From the NCBI GenBank assembly GCA_036556325.1, contig DATBJR010000141.1, positions 1-38,122 on the forward strand: a DNA stretch of 38,122 bases, read 5' to 3'. A model generated the notes under the pieces. That model saw only the letters and a list, made by a program, of their open reading frames with translations, was not told the DNA's origin and made no database searches. The stretch comes from DASSCW01 sp036556325. GTDB lineage: Bacteria > Chloroflexota > Limnocylindria > QHBO01. Of the stretch, positions 14,626 to 23,317 are shown piece by piece. The translations under genes and the position numbers were made by a program. Numbering within the stretch: position 1 is the stretch's first letter; every line of letters begins with the position of its first letter.

Positions 14626-15098
14626 TCGCGCGCCTCCAGCTCGATCAGGAGCTGCCCGTACTCGACCGGCTCGCCCGCCTCCGTCACCAGGTTGCGCACG
14701 GTACCGCCGCGGGGGGCGCGGACGTCATGGCGCACGCCCAGCATCTCGACGTGGCCGAGGGCATCTCCCTTCTCCACCGCCAGCCCCGGCCCCAGCCCGT
14801 CGGCGTAGGCGAAGAAGCCGACGGCCGGCGACGTGACCCCGTGCGTGCCCGGCGCCTTGGCCGCGGCGTCAGGGGTGCCGCGCTGCGGCGGGCCCCCAGC
14901 AGTGCCGGTGGCAAGGAGGCGGGGACCAGCCGACGCGGACGGTGCGCCCTCGACCGCGGCCGAGACCCGCACCCGGAGCGAGCCGCTGCGTACCTCGAGC
15001 TCGCCCAGGCCCTGCCGCCGCAGGCGCTGGGTCAGCTCGGGGATCAGCTCGTTCGCGGCGCGGGCGACCTGTTCCAGCTCGTCCTCGTGGTCGCTCAT
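14622..15098 (-). CDS. BCCP-like protein lacking the biotin-accepting lysine (BADC-like)
   Basis: 158 residues with the same architecture as AccB: an N-terminal helical/strand part that keeps the carboxylase-contact pattern (GLGELEVRSGSLRVRVSA, compare GLDELEVEAGELTVRLSR in AccB), a Pro/Ala/Gly-rich linker (about residues 48-88) and a C-terminal biotinyl-type domain. In that domain the AccB motif EAMK is replaced by EMLG at residues 118-121, so the lysine is a glycine and biotin cannot be attached there. The rest of the fold is conserved (RAPRGGTVRNLVTEAGEPV). The start at 15098 has AAGGGA upstream and the gene lies 13 bases after accA. By analogy with plant BADC proteins it may compete with or scaffold AccB in the carboxylase; this role is inference. 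Confidence 0.88.
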   Translation of the reverse strand: MSDHEDELEQVARAANELIPELTQRLRRQGLGELEVRSGSLRVRVSAAVEGAPSASAGPRLLATGTAGGPPQRGTPDAAAKAPGTHGVTSPAVGFFAYADGLGPGLAVEKGDALGHVEMLGVRHDVRAPRGGTVRNLVTEAGEPVEYGQLLIELEARE

Positions 15099-15111
15099 GC
15101 CATCCCTTCGT

Positions 15112-16115
<1,004 letters not shown>

Positions 16116-16119
<4 letters not shown>

Positions 16120-17141
16120 CGCTGTTCCGCCTCGTTCTCCCGCGCAGGCTCGCGAGCTCCGCCATTCGGCGCCGCGGTGCCATTGCCACCGTCCGCGCCG
16201 GCCTCGACGTCAATGCCGATCGTTTCGCTCACCGCCCCGCCCAGGCGCTCGGCCAGGCCGGAGAGCACGCCGATCGGCCCCCAGCCGCGCCCTTCGGCGG
16301 GCCCCCAGGCCTCGTCCAGCGGCGCCGGCTGCAACACGCGCAGCAGCCGCCCCAGCGCCGCACGCAGCTCGTTGCGCGGCACGACCATGTCCACGAAGCC
16401 GTGCTCCAGCAGGAACTCGGCGCTCTGGAAGCCCTCCGGCAGCTCCTCCCCCACCGTCCCGCTGGCGACCCTGGCGCCCGCGAAGCCGATGAGGGCGCGC
16501 GGCTCCGCCACGATGACGTCGCCGAGGCTCGCGAAGCTCGCCAGCACGCCGCCGGTGGTCGGATCGGTCAGCAGGCTGATGAACGGGACCCCGGCCATGT
16601 CCATCCGCGCCAGCGGCGCCGTGGTCTTTGCCAGCTGCAGCAGCGAGAGGGTGCCTTCCTGCATCCGCGCGCCGCCGGATGCAGCGACGATCACCGCCGG
16701 GATGCGGTCCGTCAGCGCGCCCTCGAAGCAGCGGGCCACCTTCTCGCCGACGACGCTGCCCATGCTGCCGCCCATGAAGCGGAAGTCGAAGAGGCCGATG
16801 GCGACGGGATGGCCCTCGATCCGCCCGGTGCCCCACACTGCCGCCTCGCGCAGGCCGGTCTTGATGGTTGCCGCCTCCAGCCGGTCGGGATAGGGCTTCT
16901 GATCGTGAAAGCCGAGCGGATCGCCGGAGGTGAGGCCGGCATCGCGCTCCACGAACGAGCCGGGGTCGAGCAGCAGGTCGATGCGCTCGCCGATGCTCAT
17001 CCGGAAGTGGTGCCCGCAGGTGGGGCAGACGCGCAGGTTGCGCTCGAGCTGCTTGTTGAAGATCTGCGACTCGCACGCTGGGCACTTGGTCCAGGCATCG
17101 GCCGGTGCCTCGCGGCGGCGCAGCGGGAACTTGATGCGCAT
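16116..17141 (-). CDS. accD: Acetyl-CoA carboxylase carboxyltransferase, beta subunit
   Basis: 341 residues. The N-terminal zinc ribbon is complete, with Cys20, Cys23, Cys39 and Cys42 (KCPACES and VCPTCGHHF). The crotonase-fold body follows with DPLGFHDQKPYPDRL, AVWGTGRIEGHPVAIG, FMGGSMGSVVGEK and SGGARMQEG, where the family binds acetyl-CoA. The C-terminal 30 residues are low-complexity and acidic/glycine-rich (GADGGNGTAAPNGG). The start is two bases after the stop of the anti-sigma-like gene, so carboxylase synthesis may be tied to that regulator. Confidence 0.96.
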
Positions 17142-17143
17142 GG

Positions 17144-17485
17144 CTACTGGCGCCGCGCGCGCCAGACGGCGACGGCCGTCACGGTGACGCCCACGGCGGC
17201 CGTCGAGACGGCCCCGGCGGCCAGGATGCGGGCCGGCTTGCGCAGCTCGCGCTGAGCGGCGCGCCCCAGCGCCTCGAAGGCCCCGCTCACGCCACCACGC
17301 CCGTCCAGGCGGCCGAGCATCCGCGTCTCGAATCGCGAGCCGGCTGGAATCGGCGGCAGCGCTTGGCGCACCAGCGCCGCGGCCGCCAGCAGCGGGGCGA
17401 TGCCGCGGTCGCCGCGCGGCGCGCGGCCGGCCAGCAGCTCGTCCAGCGCCAGGTCGAGGCGTTCGGCACGGGTGCCCGTGGTCAT
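17144..17485 (-). CDS. Putative anti-sigma factor: short cytoplasmic domain plus one membrane helix
   Basis: 113 residues from the ATG at 17485, chosen for AAGGAG 6 bases upstream; an in-frame ATG at 17578 would add 31 residues of unlikely composition. The N-terminal part is helical (RAERLDLALDELLAG, LLAAAALVRQALPPIP, then FETRMLGRLDG) and a single hydrophobic segment near the C-terminus (ARILAAGAVSTAAVGVTVTA) is followed by basic residues WRARRQ. This layout resembles membrane anti-sigma factors that hold an ECF sigma through their cytoplasmic side; no zinc-binding HxxxCxxC motif is present. It lies directly after an ECF sigma gene, which is the main reason for the assignment. Its signal and target are unknown. 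Confidence 0.6.
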   Translation of the reverse strand: MTTGTRAERLDLALDELLAGRAPRGDRGIAPLLAAAALVRQALPPIPAGSRFETRMLGRLDGRGGVSGAFEALGRAAQRELRKPARILAAGAVSTAAVGVTVTAVAVWRARRQ

Positions 17486-17564
17486 GGAGTGCTCCTTCGG
17501 TCGACGGACGGCCGCATTGGCTCCACCCGGTGGCCCACTCTCCGGGGAACCGCCGCGGGGACTC

Positions 17565-17570
17565 ATCCTA
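17565..17570 (-). promoter_or_regulatory. Possible internal promoter before the anti-sigma-like gene
   Basis: TAGGAT on the minus strand lies in the 109-base gap between the sigma factor and the anti-sigma-like gene, the largest gap inside the birA-acc-fab unit. It would give a leader of about 70 bases and could drive the acc-fab genes independently of birA. No clear -35 box. Confidence 0.3.
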
Positions 17571-17594
17571 GCCAACACCGGCAGCGCCGATTCG

Positions 17595-18191
17595 TTACAG
17601 GTCGGGTTCGGCCTCCGAGGCTCCGTGCAGGCGAGCGGCGAGATCGCGCAGCGAGCGATGCAGCAGGACCCGCACCGCGCCCGGCGAACGATTCAGCACC
17701 TCGGCCACCTCGGCGGTGGAGAGCCCGTCGACCAAGCGCAGCAGGATCACCTGGCGTCGATCGTCGGGCATCTGGCCGATGGCGAGCCGCACCTCGCGCA
17801 GCTCATCGGCCAAGGCAACCAGGCTCGCCGGATCGGCGTCCGGTGCCGCTCGCTCGAACGAATCAGGCAGGGAGTCTGTCCGCCGCCGGCTGCGGCTCCG
17901 ATGCGCGTTGGCGACCGTGTTGTGGGCGATCCGGAACAGCCAGGCGCGGAAGGTGGAACCGCGGTCCTCGAAGTCGGCGATGCCGCGGAGGGCCGCCATG
18001 AACGTGCGCTCGGTGGCGTCCTCGGCGTCGTGGTGATCGCCCAGCTGGTAGAAGGCGTAGCCGTAGACGCGGTCGACATAGCGGCGGTACAGCGTCGCGA
18101 AGGCTGCGCGGTCGGCGCGGGCGGCCAGCGCGTCCGGCGCGTCCGGGTCACCGCGCGTCGTCTCCGGCGCGGGGCGGGGTTGGTTGCTCAT
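17595..18191 (-). CDS. ECF-type RNA polymerase sigma factor
   Basis: 198 residues. Region 2 (about residues 28-100) reads AAFATLYRRYVDRVYGYAFY, HDAEDATERTFMAALRGI and FRAWLFRIAHNTVANAHR. Region 4 (about 140-185) reads MPDDRRQVILLRLVDGLS followed by the helix-turn-helix TAEVAEVLNRSPGAVRVLLH. The N-terminal 20 residues are a polar, proline-rich lead. The ATG overlaps the birA stop as ATGA. The likely anti-sigma partner follows. Because the pair sits at the head of the acetyl-CoA carboxylase operon, a role in controlling lipid synthesis or an envelope signal is plausible but unproven. Confidence 0.92.
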   Translation of the reverse strand: MSNQPRPAPETTRGDPDAPDALAARADRAAFATLYRRYVDRVYGYAFYQLGDHHDAEDATERTFMAALRGIADFEDRGSTFRAWLFRIAHNTVANAHRSRSRRRTDSLPDSFERAAPDADPASLVALADELREVRLAIGQMPDDRRQVILLRLVDGLSTAEVAEVLNRSPGAVRVLLHRSLRDLAARLHGASEAEPDL

Positions 18192-19003
18192 CGCGACGCG
18201 CCGGCGTGCTCGAGGTCGCGCACGGCCACGACCTCGCCGACGGCGAGCGTCGCCATGCCTGCGACGCTGGCGAGGACCAGCTGGCCCTCCGCGGTCACGC
18301 CGGCCGCGGTTCCCTCCAGCTCACCGTCGCCGGTGTCGACCACGATCCGCCGCCCGTCGAGCGCGGAGACGCCGGCCAGGCGTTCGAGGGGGGAGGCGCC
18401 GCGCTCCAGCGCTTCAACCTCGGCGGCCAGCGCATCGAGCAGCCGGCGCAGCAGCTCAACCCGGTCCAGCTCGGCGCCGGCCAGGTCCCGCAGCGAGGTG
18501 GCTCGGCCCTGCAGCTCAGCCGGCAGGTCGGCCGCCGGCCAGTTCACGTTGATGCCCATCCCGATGATGGCCTCCGCCAGATCCTCGCCACGGATGGCCG
18601 TCTCGACCAGCAGGCCGGCCAGCTTGCGGCCATCCGTGGTGACGACGTCGTTCGGCCACTTCACGCGCAGGACATCTTCGGGGACCATCGAGGCCGATGC
18701 GTCCCGCACGGCCAGGGCGGCCGCGATCCCCAGCAGCCCGGCCCGCGAGGCGGGAAGCTGTGGCCGCAACGCCACGCTGACCATCAGGTTGGCCCCCGCG
18801 GGTGACTCCCAGATCCGTCCCCGTCGACCGCGTCCCGCGGTCTGCAGGTCGGCGACGACGGCCAGGCCATCGCCATCCGCCGAGCTGCCCGCCAGGACCG
18901 CCCGGGCACGGTCGTTGGTGGACGGGAGCTGAGGGTGAAACTCCACGAGCCGCCCGACGCGTCGCGCCGGATCCGCCGCCGCGGTCCATTCGTGTTCGGT
19001 CAT
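18188..19003 (-). CDS. birA: Biotin-[acetyl-CoA-carboxylase] ligase, catalytic form without repressor domain
   Basis: 271 residues. The enzyme activates biotin with ATP and attaches it to the AccB lysine. Visible motifs are LPSTNDRA near the N-terminus, the biotinyl-AMP loop AGRGRRGRIWESP, RVKWPNDVV and KLAGLLVETA, then GMGINVNW. The C-terminal SH3-like domain is GELEGTAAGVTAEGQLVLA. There is no N-terminal winged helix, so unlike the E. coli protein it should not repress transcription. The ATG at 19003 is chosen over the in-frame ATG at 19189, which lies inside the divergent trpS gene. It is the first gene of the acc-fab unit, matching its job. Confidence 0.94.
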   Translation of the reverse strand: MTEHEWTAAADPARRVGRLVEFHPQLPSTNDRARAVLAGSSADGDGLAVVADLQTAGRGRRGRIWESPAGANLMVSVALRPQLPASRAGLLGIAAALAVRDASASMVPEDVLRVKWPNDVVTTDGRKLAGLLVETAIRGEDLAEAIIGMGINVNWPAADLPAELQGRATSLRDLAGAELDRVELLRRLLDALAAEVEALERGASPLERLAGVSALDGRRIVVDTGDGELEGTAAGVTAEGQLVLASVAGMATLAVGEVVAVRDLEHAGASR

Positions 19004-19010
19004 CCGGCCA

Positions 19011-19016
19011 ATTATG
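19011..19016 (-). promoter_or_regulatory. Likely -10 element for birA (leaderless start)
   Basis: CATAAT on the minus strand ends 7 bases before the birA ATG, which puts the expected transcription start at or next to the start codon. It lies inside an inverted repeat, GGCCA-N4-TGGCC (19006-19019). No Shine-Dalgarno sequence is present. Confidence 0.5.
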
Positions 19017-19076
19017 GCCGCAGCGTCCACGCGGCCGGTTGCGGCGGCTCCATCGGGCCTTCGAACAGGCGTGCGG

Positions 19077-19082
19077 TACACT
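19077..19082 (+). promoter_or_regulatory. Likely -10 element for trpS (near-leaderless start)
   Basis: TACACT ends 9 bases before the trpS ATG at 19092, with no Shine-Dalgarno sequence between. The same hexamer precedes metK at 7 bases. A -35 box is not evident. The birA and trpS promoters share an 88-base divergent gap. Confidence 0.5.
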
Positions 19083-19091
19083 CGGCGTCCC

Positions 19092-20123
19092 ATGAGCCAG
19101 GCCGCCCCAGCCGCAGACGCCGTGACCCCGGCGGTCCGCGAGCGCGTCTTCTCCGGCATCCAGCCCTCGGGTGCCTCGCACCTGGGCAACTACCTCGGCG
19201 CCCAGCAGAACTACGTCAGGCTGCAGGACGAGTACGAGACGATCTACGCCATCGTGGACATGCACGCGCTGACCACCGTCCACGACGGCGCGCTGCTGCG
19301 GCAGCTGACCCACGACATGGTCCTGGACCTGCTGGCGGTTGGCCTGGATCCGAAGCGGTGCGCGCTCATCCGCCAGTCGGACTTCCCCGAGCACACCGAG
19401 CTGGCCTGGATCTTCGACACGGTCGTGCCGGTCAGCTGGGTGGAGCGCACGCCGACCTACAAGGAGAAGAAGGACGAGGGCGTCGAGAACAGCATGGGGC
19501 TGCTCAACTACCCCGTGCTGCAGGCGGCCGATATCGTGATCTACAAGGCCAGCCGCGTGCCGGTGGGCAAGGACCAGGCAGCGCACCTGGAGCTCTCGCG
19601 CGAGATCGCGCGCGCCTTCAACCGGCGCTATGGCCCCATCTTTCCCGAGCCGCAGGCCGTCTTCACCGACGCCCCCGTGGTCCTGGGCACTGACGGCCAG
19701 CGCAAGATGAGCAAGAGCGCCGGCAACACCATCCCCATCTTTGCCGAGCCCGATGAGATCCGGAAGATCGTGATGGGCATGGTCACCGATCCGCTGCGCA
19801 TCAAGCGCACTGACCCCGGGCGGCCCGAGGTGTGCAACGTCTGCCAGCTGCACCGCTACTTCGGAGGCGACTACCTGCAGATCCAGGACGGCGAACGCAC
19901 GGCACGCACCGGCTGCGTCGATACCAAGCAACTGCTCGCGGAACGGATCATCGAGTTCTTCCGGCCGATGCGCGAGAGGCGCAGGGAACTGGCCGCCGAC
20001 CCGGCCGTGGTCGAGGACGTCCTGGCGGCCGGCGCGGCCAAGGTGCGGCCCCTGCTGTCCGCCACCCTGGACGAGGTCCGCGGGGCGGTGGGCATCGGCC
20101 CTCGCGGCCCATCCGGCCCATGA
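19092..20123 (+). CDS. trpS: Tryptophanyl-tRNA synthetase
   Basis: 343 residues, a class I aminoacyl-tRNA synthetase that charges tRNA-Trp. The HIGH-like signature is SGASHLGNYLGA (near residues 26-37) and the KMSKS loop is GQRKMSKSAGNTI (near 206). YAIVDMHALTT and NYPVLQAADIVIYKA, which line the Trp and AMP pocket, are present. The start is the ATG at 19092, since the longer frame back to 19014 would run through the promoter hexamer. It overlaps the next gene, an AI-2E family permease, as ATGA, so the two are co-transcribed; no functional link is obvious. Confidence 0.96.
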   Translation: MSQAAPAADAVTPAVRERVFSGIQPSGASHLGNYLGAQQNYVRLQDEYETIYAIVDMHALTTVHDGALLRQLTHDMVLDLLAVGLDPKRCALIRQSDFPEHTELAWIFDTVVPVSWVERTPTYKEKKDEGVENSMGLLNYPVLQAADIVIYKASRVPVGKDQAAHLELSREIARAFNRRYGPIFPEPQAVFTDAPVVLGTDGQRKMSKSAGNTIPIFAEPDEIRKIVMGMVTDPLRIKRTDPGRPEVCNVCQLHRYFGGDYLQIQDGERTARTGCVDTKQLLAERIIEFFRPMRERRRELAADPAVVEDVLAAGAAKVRPLLSATLDEVRGAVGIGPRGPSGP

Positions 20124-21379
20124 CCGGCGGCGGGCCGCTCGCCGGCATGCCGCGCCGTGAACGCTGGTGGCTGCTCGCCTTCCTGGTGCTCGGCTCGGCG
20201 TACTTCGCCGTCCTGCTGCTGCAGCTCGCGTTCTCGATCCTGGGCGGCTTCAGCCAGATCATCCTCATCCTGTTCCTCGCCTGGCTGCTGGCCTTCGTCA
20301 TGTCGCCGGTGGCCCGCTTCCTTGACGAGCGTCTGCCCATCAACCGCCCGATGGCGGTGGTGGTGGCCTACCTGCTGGCCCTCATCGGCCTGGGCTTCGT
20401 CCTCTTCTCGGCTGGCAGCGCCATCACCGTGGAGGTGACGCGCTTCGGCCAGGAGTTCCCGCAGACCGCCCAGAACATCGAACGGACGCTGCAGGGCTAC
20501 CAGCAGGCGCTGGGCCTCGACCGCTTCGGCGTGAACCTGGTCGAGTTCTTCCAGAGCGCGCGCGGCCAGGTGGGTGAGCTGTCGCGCGCGATCTTCGCGC
20601 AGGCCGACGTCATCGCCGGCGCCACGCTGGCCACGCTCGGCTCGCTGGTGCTGATCCTGATCCTGTCGCTCTACATGCTGATGGACAGCGAGCGTATCTG
20701 GGCCAAGGTCAATCGCGCCGTCCCGAAGCAGTTCTCCGACGAGCTCTCGCTGCTCGAGCGGAGCGCGGCGCGCGCCTTCGGCGGCTTCCTGCGCGCCCAG
20801 ATCATCCTGGCGGCCATCCAGGCGGTGCTCGTCACCGTGGTCGGCGTCGCCTTCGGCATCCCGTACCTGTTCCTGATCGGCACGCTATCGACCCTGGCGA
20901 TGCTGATCCCCTTCTTCGGGCCGCCGCTGGCGCTGATCCCGCCCATCGTGGCGGCCTGGATCTACACCGGTCCGGGCTTCATCCCGGTGGTCATCATCCT
21001 GGTGGCGGCCCAGACCGTGATCGTGAACTGGCTGCAGCCCCGCCTCATGCAGGGCGCGCTGGGAATGCACCCGATTCTCGTCCTGGTGGGCCTGCTCGTC
21101 GGCGCGCAGGTCGCCGGCGTGTGGGGCGCGCTGTTCGGCATCCCGGTGATCGCGGTCCTCAACGTGTTCCTGAACCTCATCCTGTGGTCGGAGCTGCCGA
21201 ATGCTGCGCTCCCCGAGGAGGAGCAGCTGGAGGACGTGCCGGAGGCGACCATGGTCCGTGTCGAGCGCGAGCAGATCAGCGACGAGACGCACCCGCATAT
21301 CCACGTCCACCGCTCGCTGCGGCCCGACGGATCAGAGCAGGTGGACCTGGTGGTCGACGAAGACCCGGAGAGCGCCTAG
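20120..21379 (+). CDS. AI-2E family membrane transporter
   Basis: 419 residues with about eight membrane helices in the layout of the AI-2E (PerM/TqsA) family: two N-terminal hairpins (WWLLAFLVLGSAYFAVLLLQ and the following IILILFLAWLLAFVMSPVAR), a long soluble-looking segment at about residues 105-180, and a C-terminal bundle with LFLIGTLSTLAMLIPFFGPP and GALGMHPILVLVGLLVGAQV. Members export diverse small molecules, autoinducer-2 or ions; the substrate here cannot be told. The C-terminal tail of about 60 residues is acidic (LPEEEQLEDVPEA) and contains a histidine cluster, THPHIHVHR, not general to the family. Its stop lies 3 bases from that of the convergent btuD. Confidence 0.88.
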   Translation: MTGGGPLAGMPRRERWWLLAFLVLGSAYFAVLLLQLAFSILGGFSQIILILFLAWLLAFVMSPVARFLDERLPINRPMAVVVAYLLALIGLGFVLFSAGSAITVEVTRFGQEFPQTAQNIERTLQGYQQALGLDRFGVNLVEFFQSARGQVGELSRAIFAQADVIAGATLATLGSLVLILILSLYMLMDSERIWAKVNRAVPKQFSDELSLLERSAARAFGGFLRAQIILAAIQAVLVTVVGVAFGIPYLFLIGTLSTLAMLIPFFGPPLALIPPIVAAWIYTGPGFIPVVIILVAAQTVIVNWLQPRLMQGALGMHPILVLVGLLVGAQVAGVWGALFGIPVIAVLNVFLNLILWSELPNAALPEEEQLEDVPEATMVRVEREQISDETHPHIHVHRSLRPDGSEQVDLVVDEDPESA

Positions 21380-21382
21380 GGT

Positions 21383-22192
21383 TCAGTCGACCGCCAGGGC
21401 CAGGTGCCGTCGGCCGTCCTGTGTCACAACCGGCTCGGTGGCGACCCCGAAGACGCGCTGGATCGTTTCGGGGGTCAGCACCTCGCCCGGCGGGCCGTCG
21501 GCCGCCACGCGGCCGTCATCCAGCAGCACGACACGTGGCGCGAAGGCGGCCGCCAGGTTGAGGTCGTGCAGCACGGCCAGCACGGTGAGCTTCCGCTGTG
21601 CGTGGAGCTGCCGCAGGCGTTGCAGCAGCGCCACCTGATGGGCCAGATCCAAATGGAGCGTCGGCTCGTCGAGCAGGAGCAGCCGCGGTTCCTGCGCCAG
21701 CGCCATGGCCACCAGCACCCGTTGACGCTCACCCCCGGACAGCTCATGCGGATAGCGGTCGGCGAGGTCCAACGCATCGGCGTCCTGCAGGGCGCGCTCC
21801 ACCGCGCGCTCATCCTCTGCCGTTGAGCCGAACAGGCGCCGGGCATGCGGGGCACGACCCATGGCCACCAGCTCGGCGACGCGGAACCCCTCCGGCAGCT
21901 CCAGGTGCTGGGGCAGCACGGCGACCTGGCGGGCGAGCGCCAGCCGCGGCCACTCCCCGACCGGCCGGCTCGCGACCTCCACGGCGCCAGCCTCTGGGCG
22001 AAGCGCGCCGCTGAGCAGGCGGAGGAGCGTGGTCTTGCCGCTGCCATTGGGGCCCAGCAGCGCCAGCAGCTCGCCGGCTCGGAGCTCCAGGTCGATGCCG
22101 CGCAGCACCTCCAGCGGCTCGCGGCCGTGGCGCGGGTACCCGAACCGCACGCCGCGGAACGCCGCGATCGGCGCAGCCACCGCCACCGTCAT
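21383..22192 (-). CDS. btuD: Vitamin B12 ABC transporter, ATP-binding protein
   Basis: 269 residues. Walker A is GPNGSGKTTLL (residues 47-57), the Q-loop region is VAVLPQHLELP, the signature is LSGGERQRVLVAMAL and Walker B is RLLLLDEPTLHLDL with the switch histidine in VLHDLNLAAAF. This is the FecE/BtuD type that powers uptake through a FecCD permease. The ATG at 22192 overlaps the permease stop as ATGA. Substrate assignment to cobalamin comes from the riboswitch in front of the operon; sequence alone would also fit iron-chelate uptake. Confidence 0.9.
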   Translation of the reverse strand: MTVAVAAPIAAFRGVRFGYPRHGREPLEVLRGIDLELRAGELLALLGPNGSGKTTLLRLLSGALRPEAGAVEVASRPVGEWPRLALARQVAVLPQHLELPEGFRVAELVAMGRAPHARRLFGSTAEDERAVERALQDADALDLADRYPHELSGGERQRVLVAMALAQEPRLLLLDEPTLHLDLAHQVALLQRLRQLHAQRKLTVLAVLHDLNLAAAFAPRVVLLDDGRVAADGPPGEVLTPETIQRVFGVATEPVVTQDGRRHLALAVD

Positions 22193-23304
22193 GCGCCCAG
22201 GTCCACGCGCGTCAGCCGGCTGCGCCGCAGCAGCCACAAGAAGAACGGCGCGCCGACGAGGGCGGTGACGACGCCCACCGGGATTCCGCCGCCCGGCACC
22301 AGTCGCGCGCCGAGATCGGCCAGCACCAGGAGGCCGGCACCCGTCAGCAGCGAGGCCGGCAGCAGAAGCCGATGGTCGGGGCCGATGAGCAGGCGCAGCA
22401 GGTGCGGCACTACCAGTCCCACGAAGCCGATGGTCCCCGACACCGCCACGGCCGCCGAGGTGGCGAGCGTGGCCAGCATGGTGAGCACCAGCTTCTCGCG
22501 CTCCACGTCCACGCCCAGGCTGGCGGCCTGGGCATCACCGAGGAGGAGCAGGTTGATGCGTCTCCATCGGGCCAGGAGCAGGACGAAGCTGACCAGCAGC
22601 AGCGGCGTGGCGAACCCCAGCGCCGACCAGCTCGCGTTGGCCAGCGATCCCATCAGCCAGCCGAAGATGGCGCCCAGCGCCCGGCCCGACATGAACATCA
22701 GCAGCGCAACCATGGCCGCCAGGACCGAGGACACCGCATACCCGGTCAGCAGCAGGGTGATGACCTGCACCCGTCCCGCGGAGCGCGCCACGGCGTAGAC
22801 CAGCAGCACCGTCCCCAGCCCGCCCGCGAACGCGAGCAGCTGGACGACGCCCAGTCCCAGCAGCTCACTCCCCGCGCCGATGGCCAGCGCCGGGACGAGC
22901 AGCGGCGCCACGATGCCGAGCGCCGCGCCGAGGCTGGCACCGGCCGCGGTGCCGATCACGTACGGATCGGCCAGCGGGTTGCGCAGCAGTGCCTGGAAGA
23001 CCGTGCCCGCCATGGCCAGGCCGCCGCCCACCAGCATGGCGGTCAGCACCCGCGGCAGCCGGATGTCGAAGATGATCGTTTCCGCGGTCGCCGGCCAGGT
23101 CTGCGGAGTGGGCAGGGCCAGCAGCCGGTGCGCCAGGATGGCGGCCGTGTCGCCGACGCTCACCTGGGTGCTGCCCAGTCCGACCCCGAGCACCAGGATG
23201 ACGGCCAGCATCAACGCGGTGCCGCCCAGCACCGCCACGCTGCGGGTGATGGACAGGCCGATCCGCAGGGGACGCGCCTCGCCGGCAGCGACCGCGGTGC
23301 GCAT
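22189..23304 (-). CDS. btuC: Vitamin B12 ABC transporter, permease (FecCD family)
   Basis: 371 residues with about ten membrane helices. Family hallmarks are RLPRVLTAMLVGGGLAMAG, followed by QALLRNPLADPYVIGTAAGA, then LAMLVALLMFM-like helices, GFVGLVVPHLLRLLIGPDHR and PGGGIPVGVVTALVGAPFFL at the C-terminus. It forms a homodimeric channel in the inner membrane between the binding protein and the ATPase. The start at 23304 (MRTAVAAGE) is 13 bases after the btuF stop; longer starts would overlap btuF. Confidence 0.92.
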   Translation of the reverse strand: MRTAVAAGEARPLRIGLSITRSVAVLGGTALMLAVILVLGVGLGSTQVSVGDTAAILAHRLLALPTPQTWPATAETIIFDIRLPRVLTAMLVGGGLAMAGTVFQALLRNPLADPYVIGTAAGASLGAALGIVAPLLVPALAIGAGSELLGLGVVQLLAFAGGLGTVLLVYAVARSAGRVQVITLLLTGYAVSSVLAAMVALLMFMSGRALGAIFGWLMGSLANASWSALGFATPLLLVSFVLLLARWRRINLLLLGDAQAASLGVDVEREKLVLTMLATLATSAAVAVSGTIGFVGLVVPHLLRLLIGPDHRLLLPASLLTGAGLLVLADLGARLVPGGGIPVGVVTALVGAPFFLWLLRRSRLTRVDLGA

Positions 23305-23317
23305 CAGCGTGGCGGCC

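Noticed and set aside
17144..17578. Start of the anti-sigma-like gene at 17578
   Set aside because: The extra 31 residues have Pro/Gly-rich non-conserved composition, and AAGGAG is spaced for the ATG at 17485.
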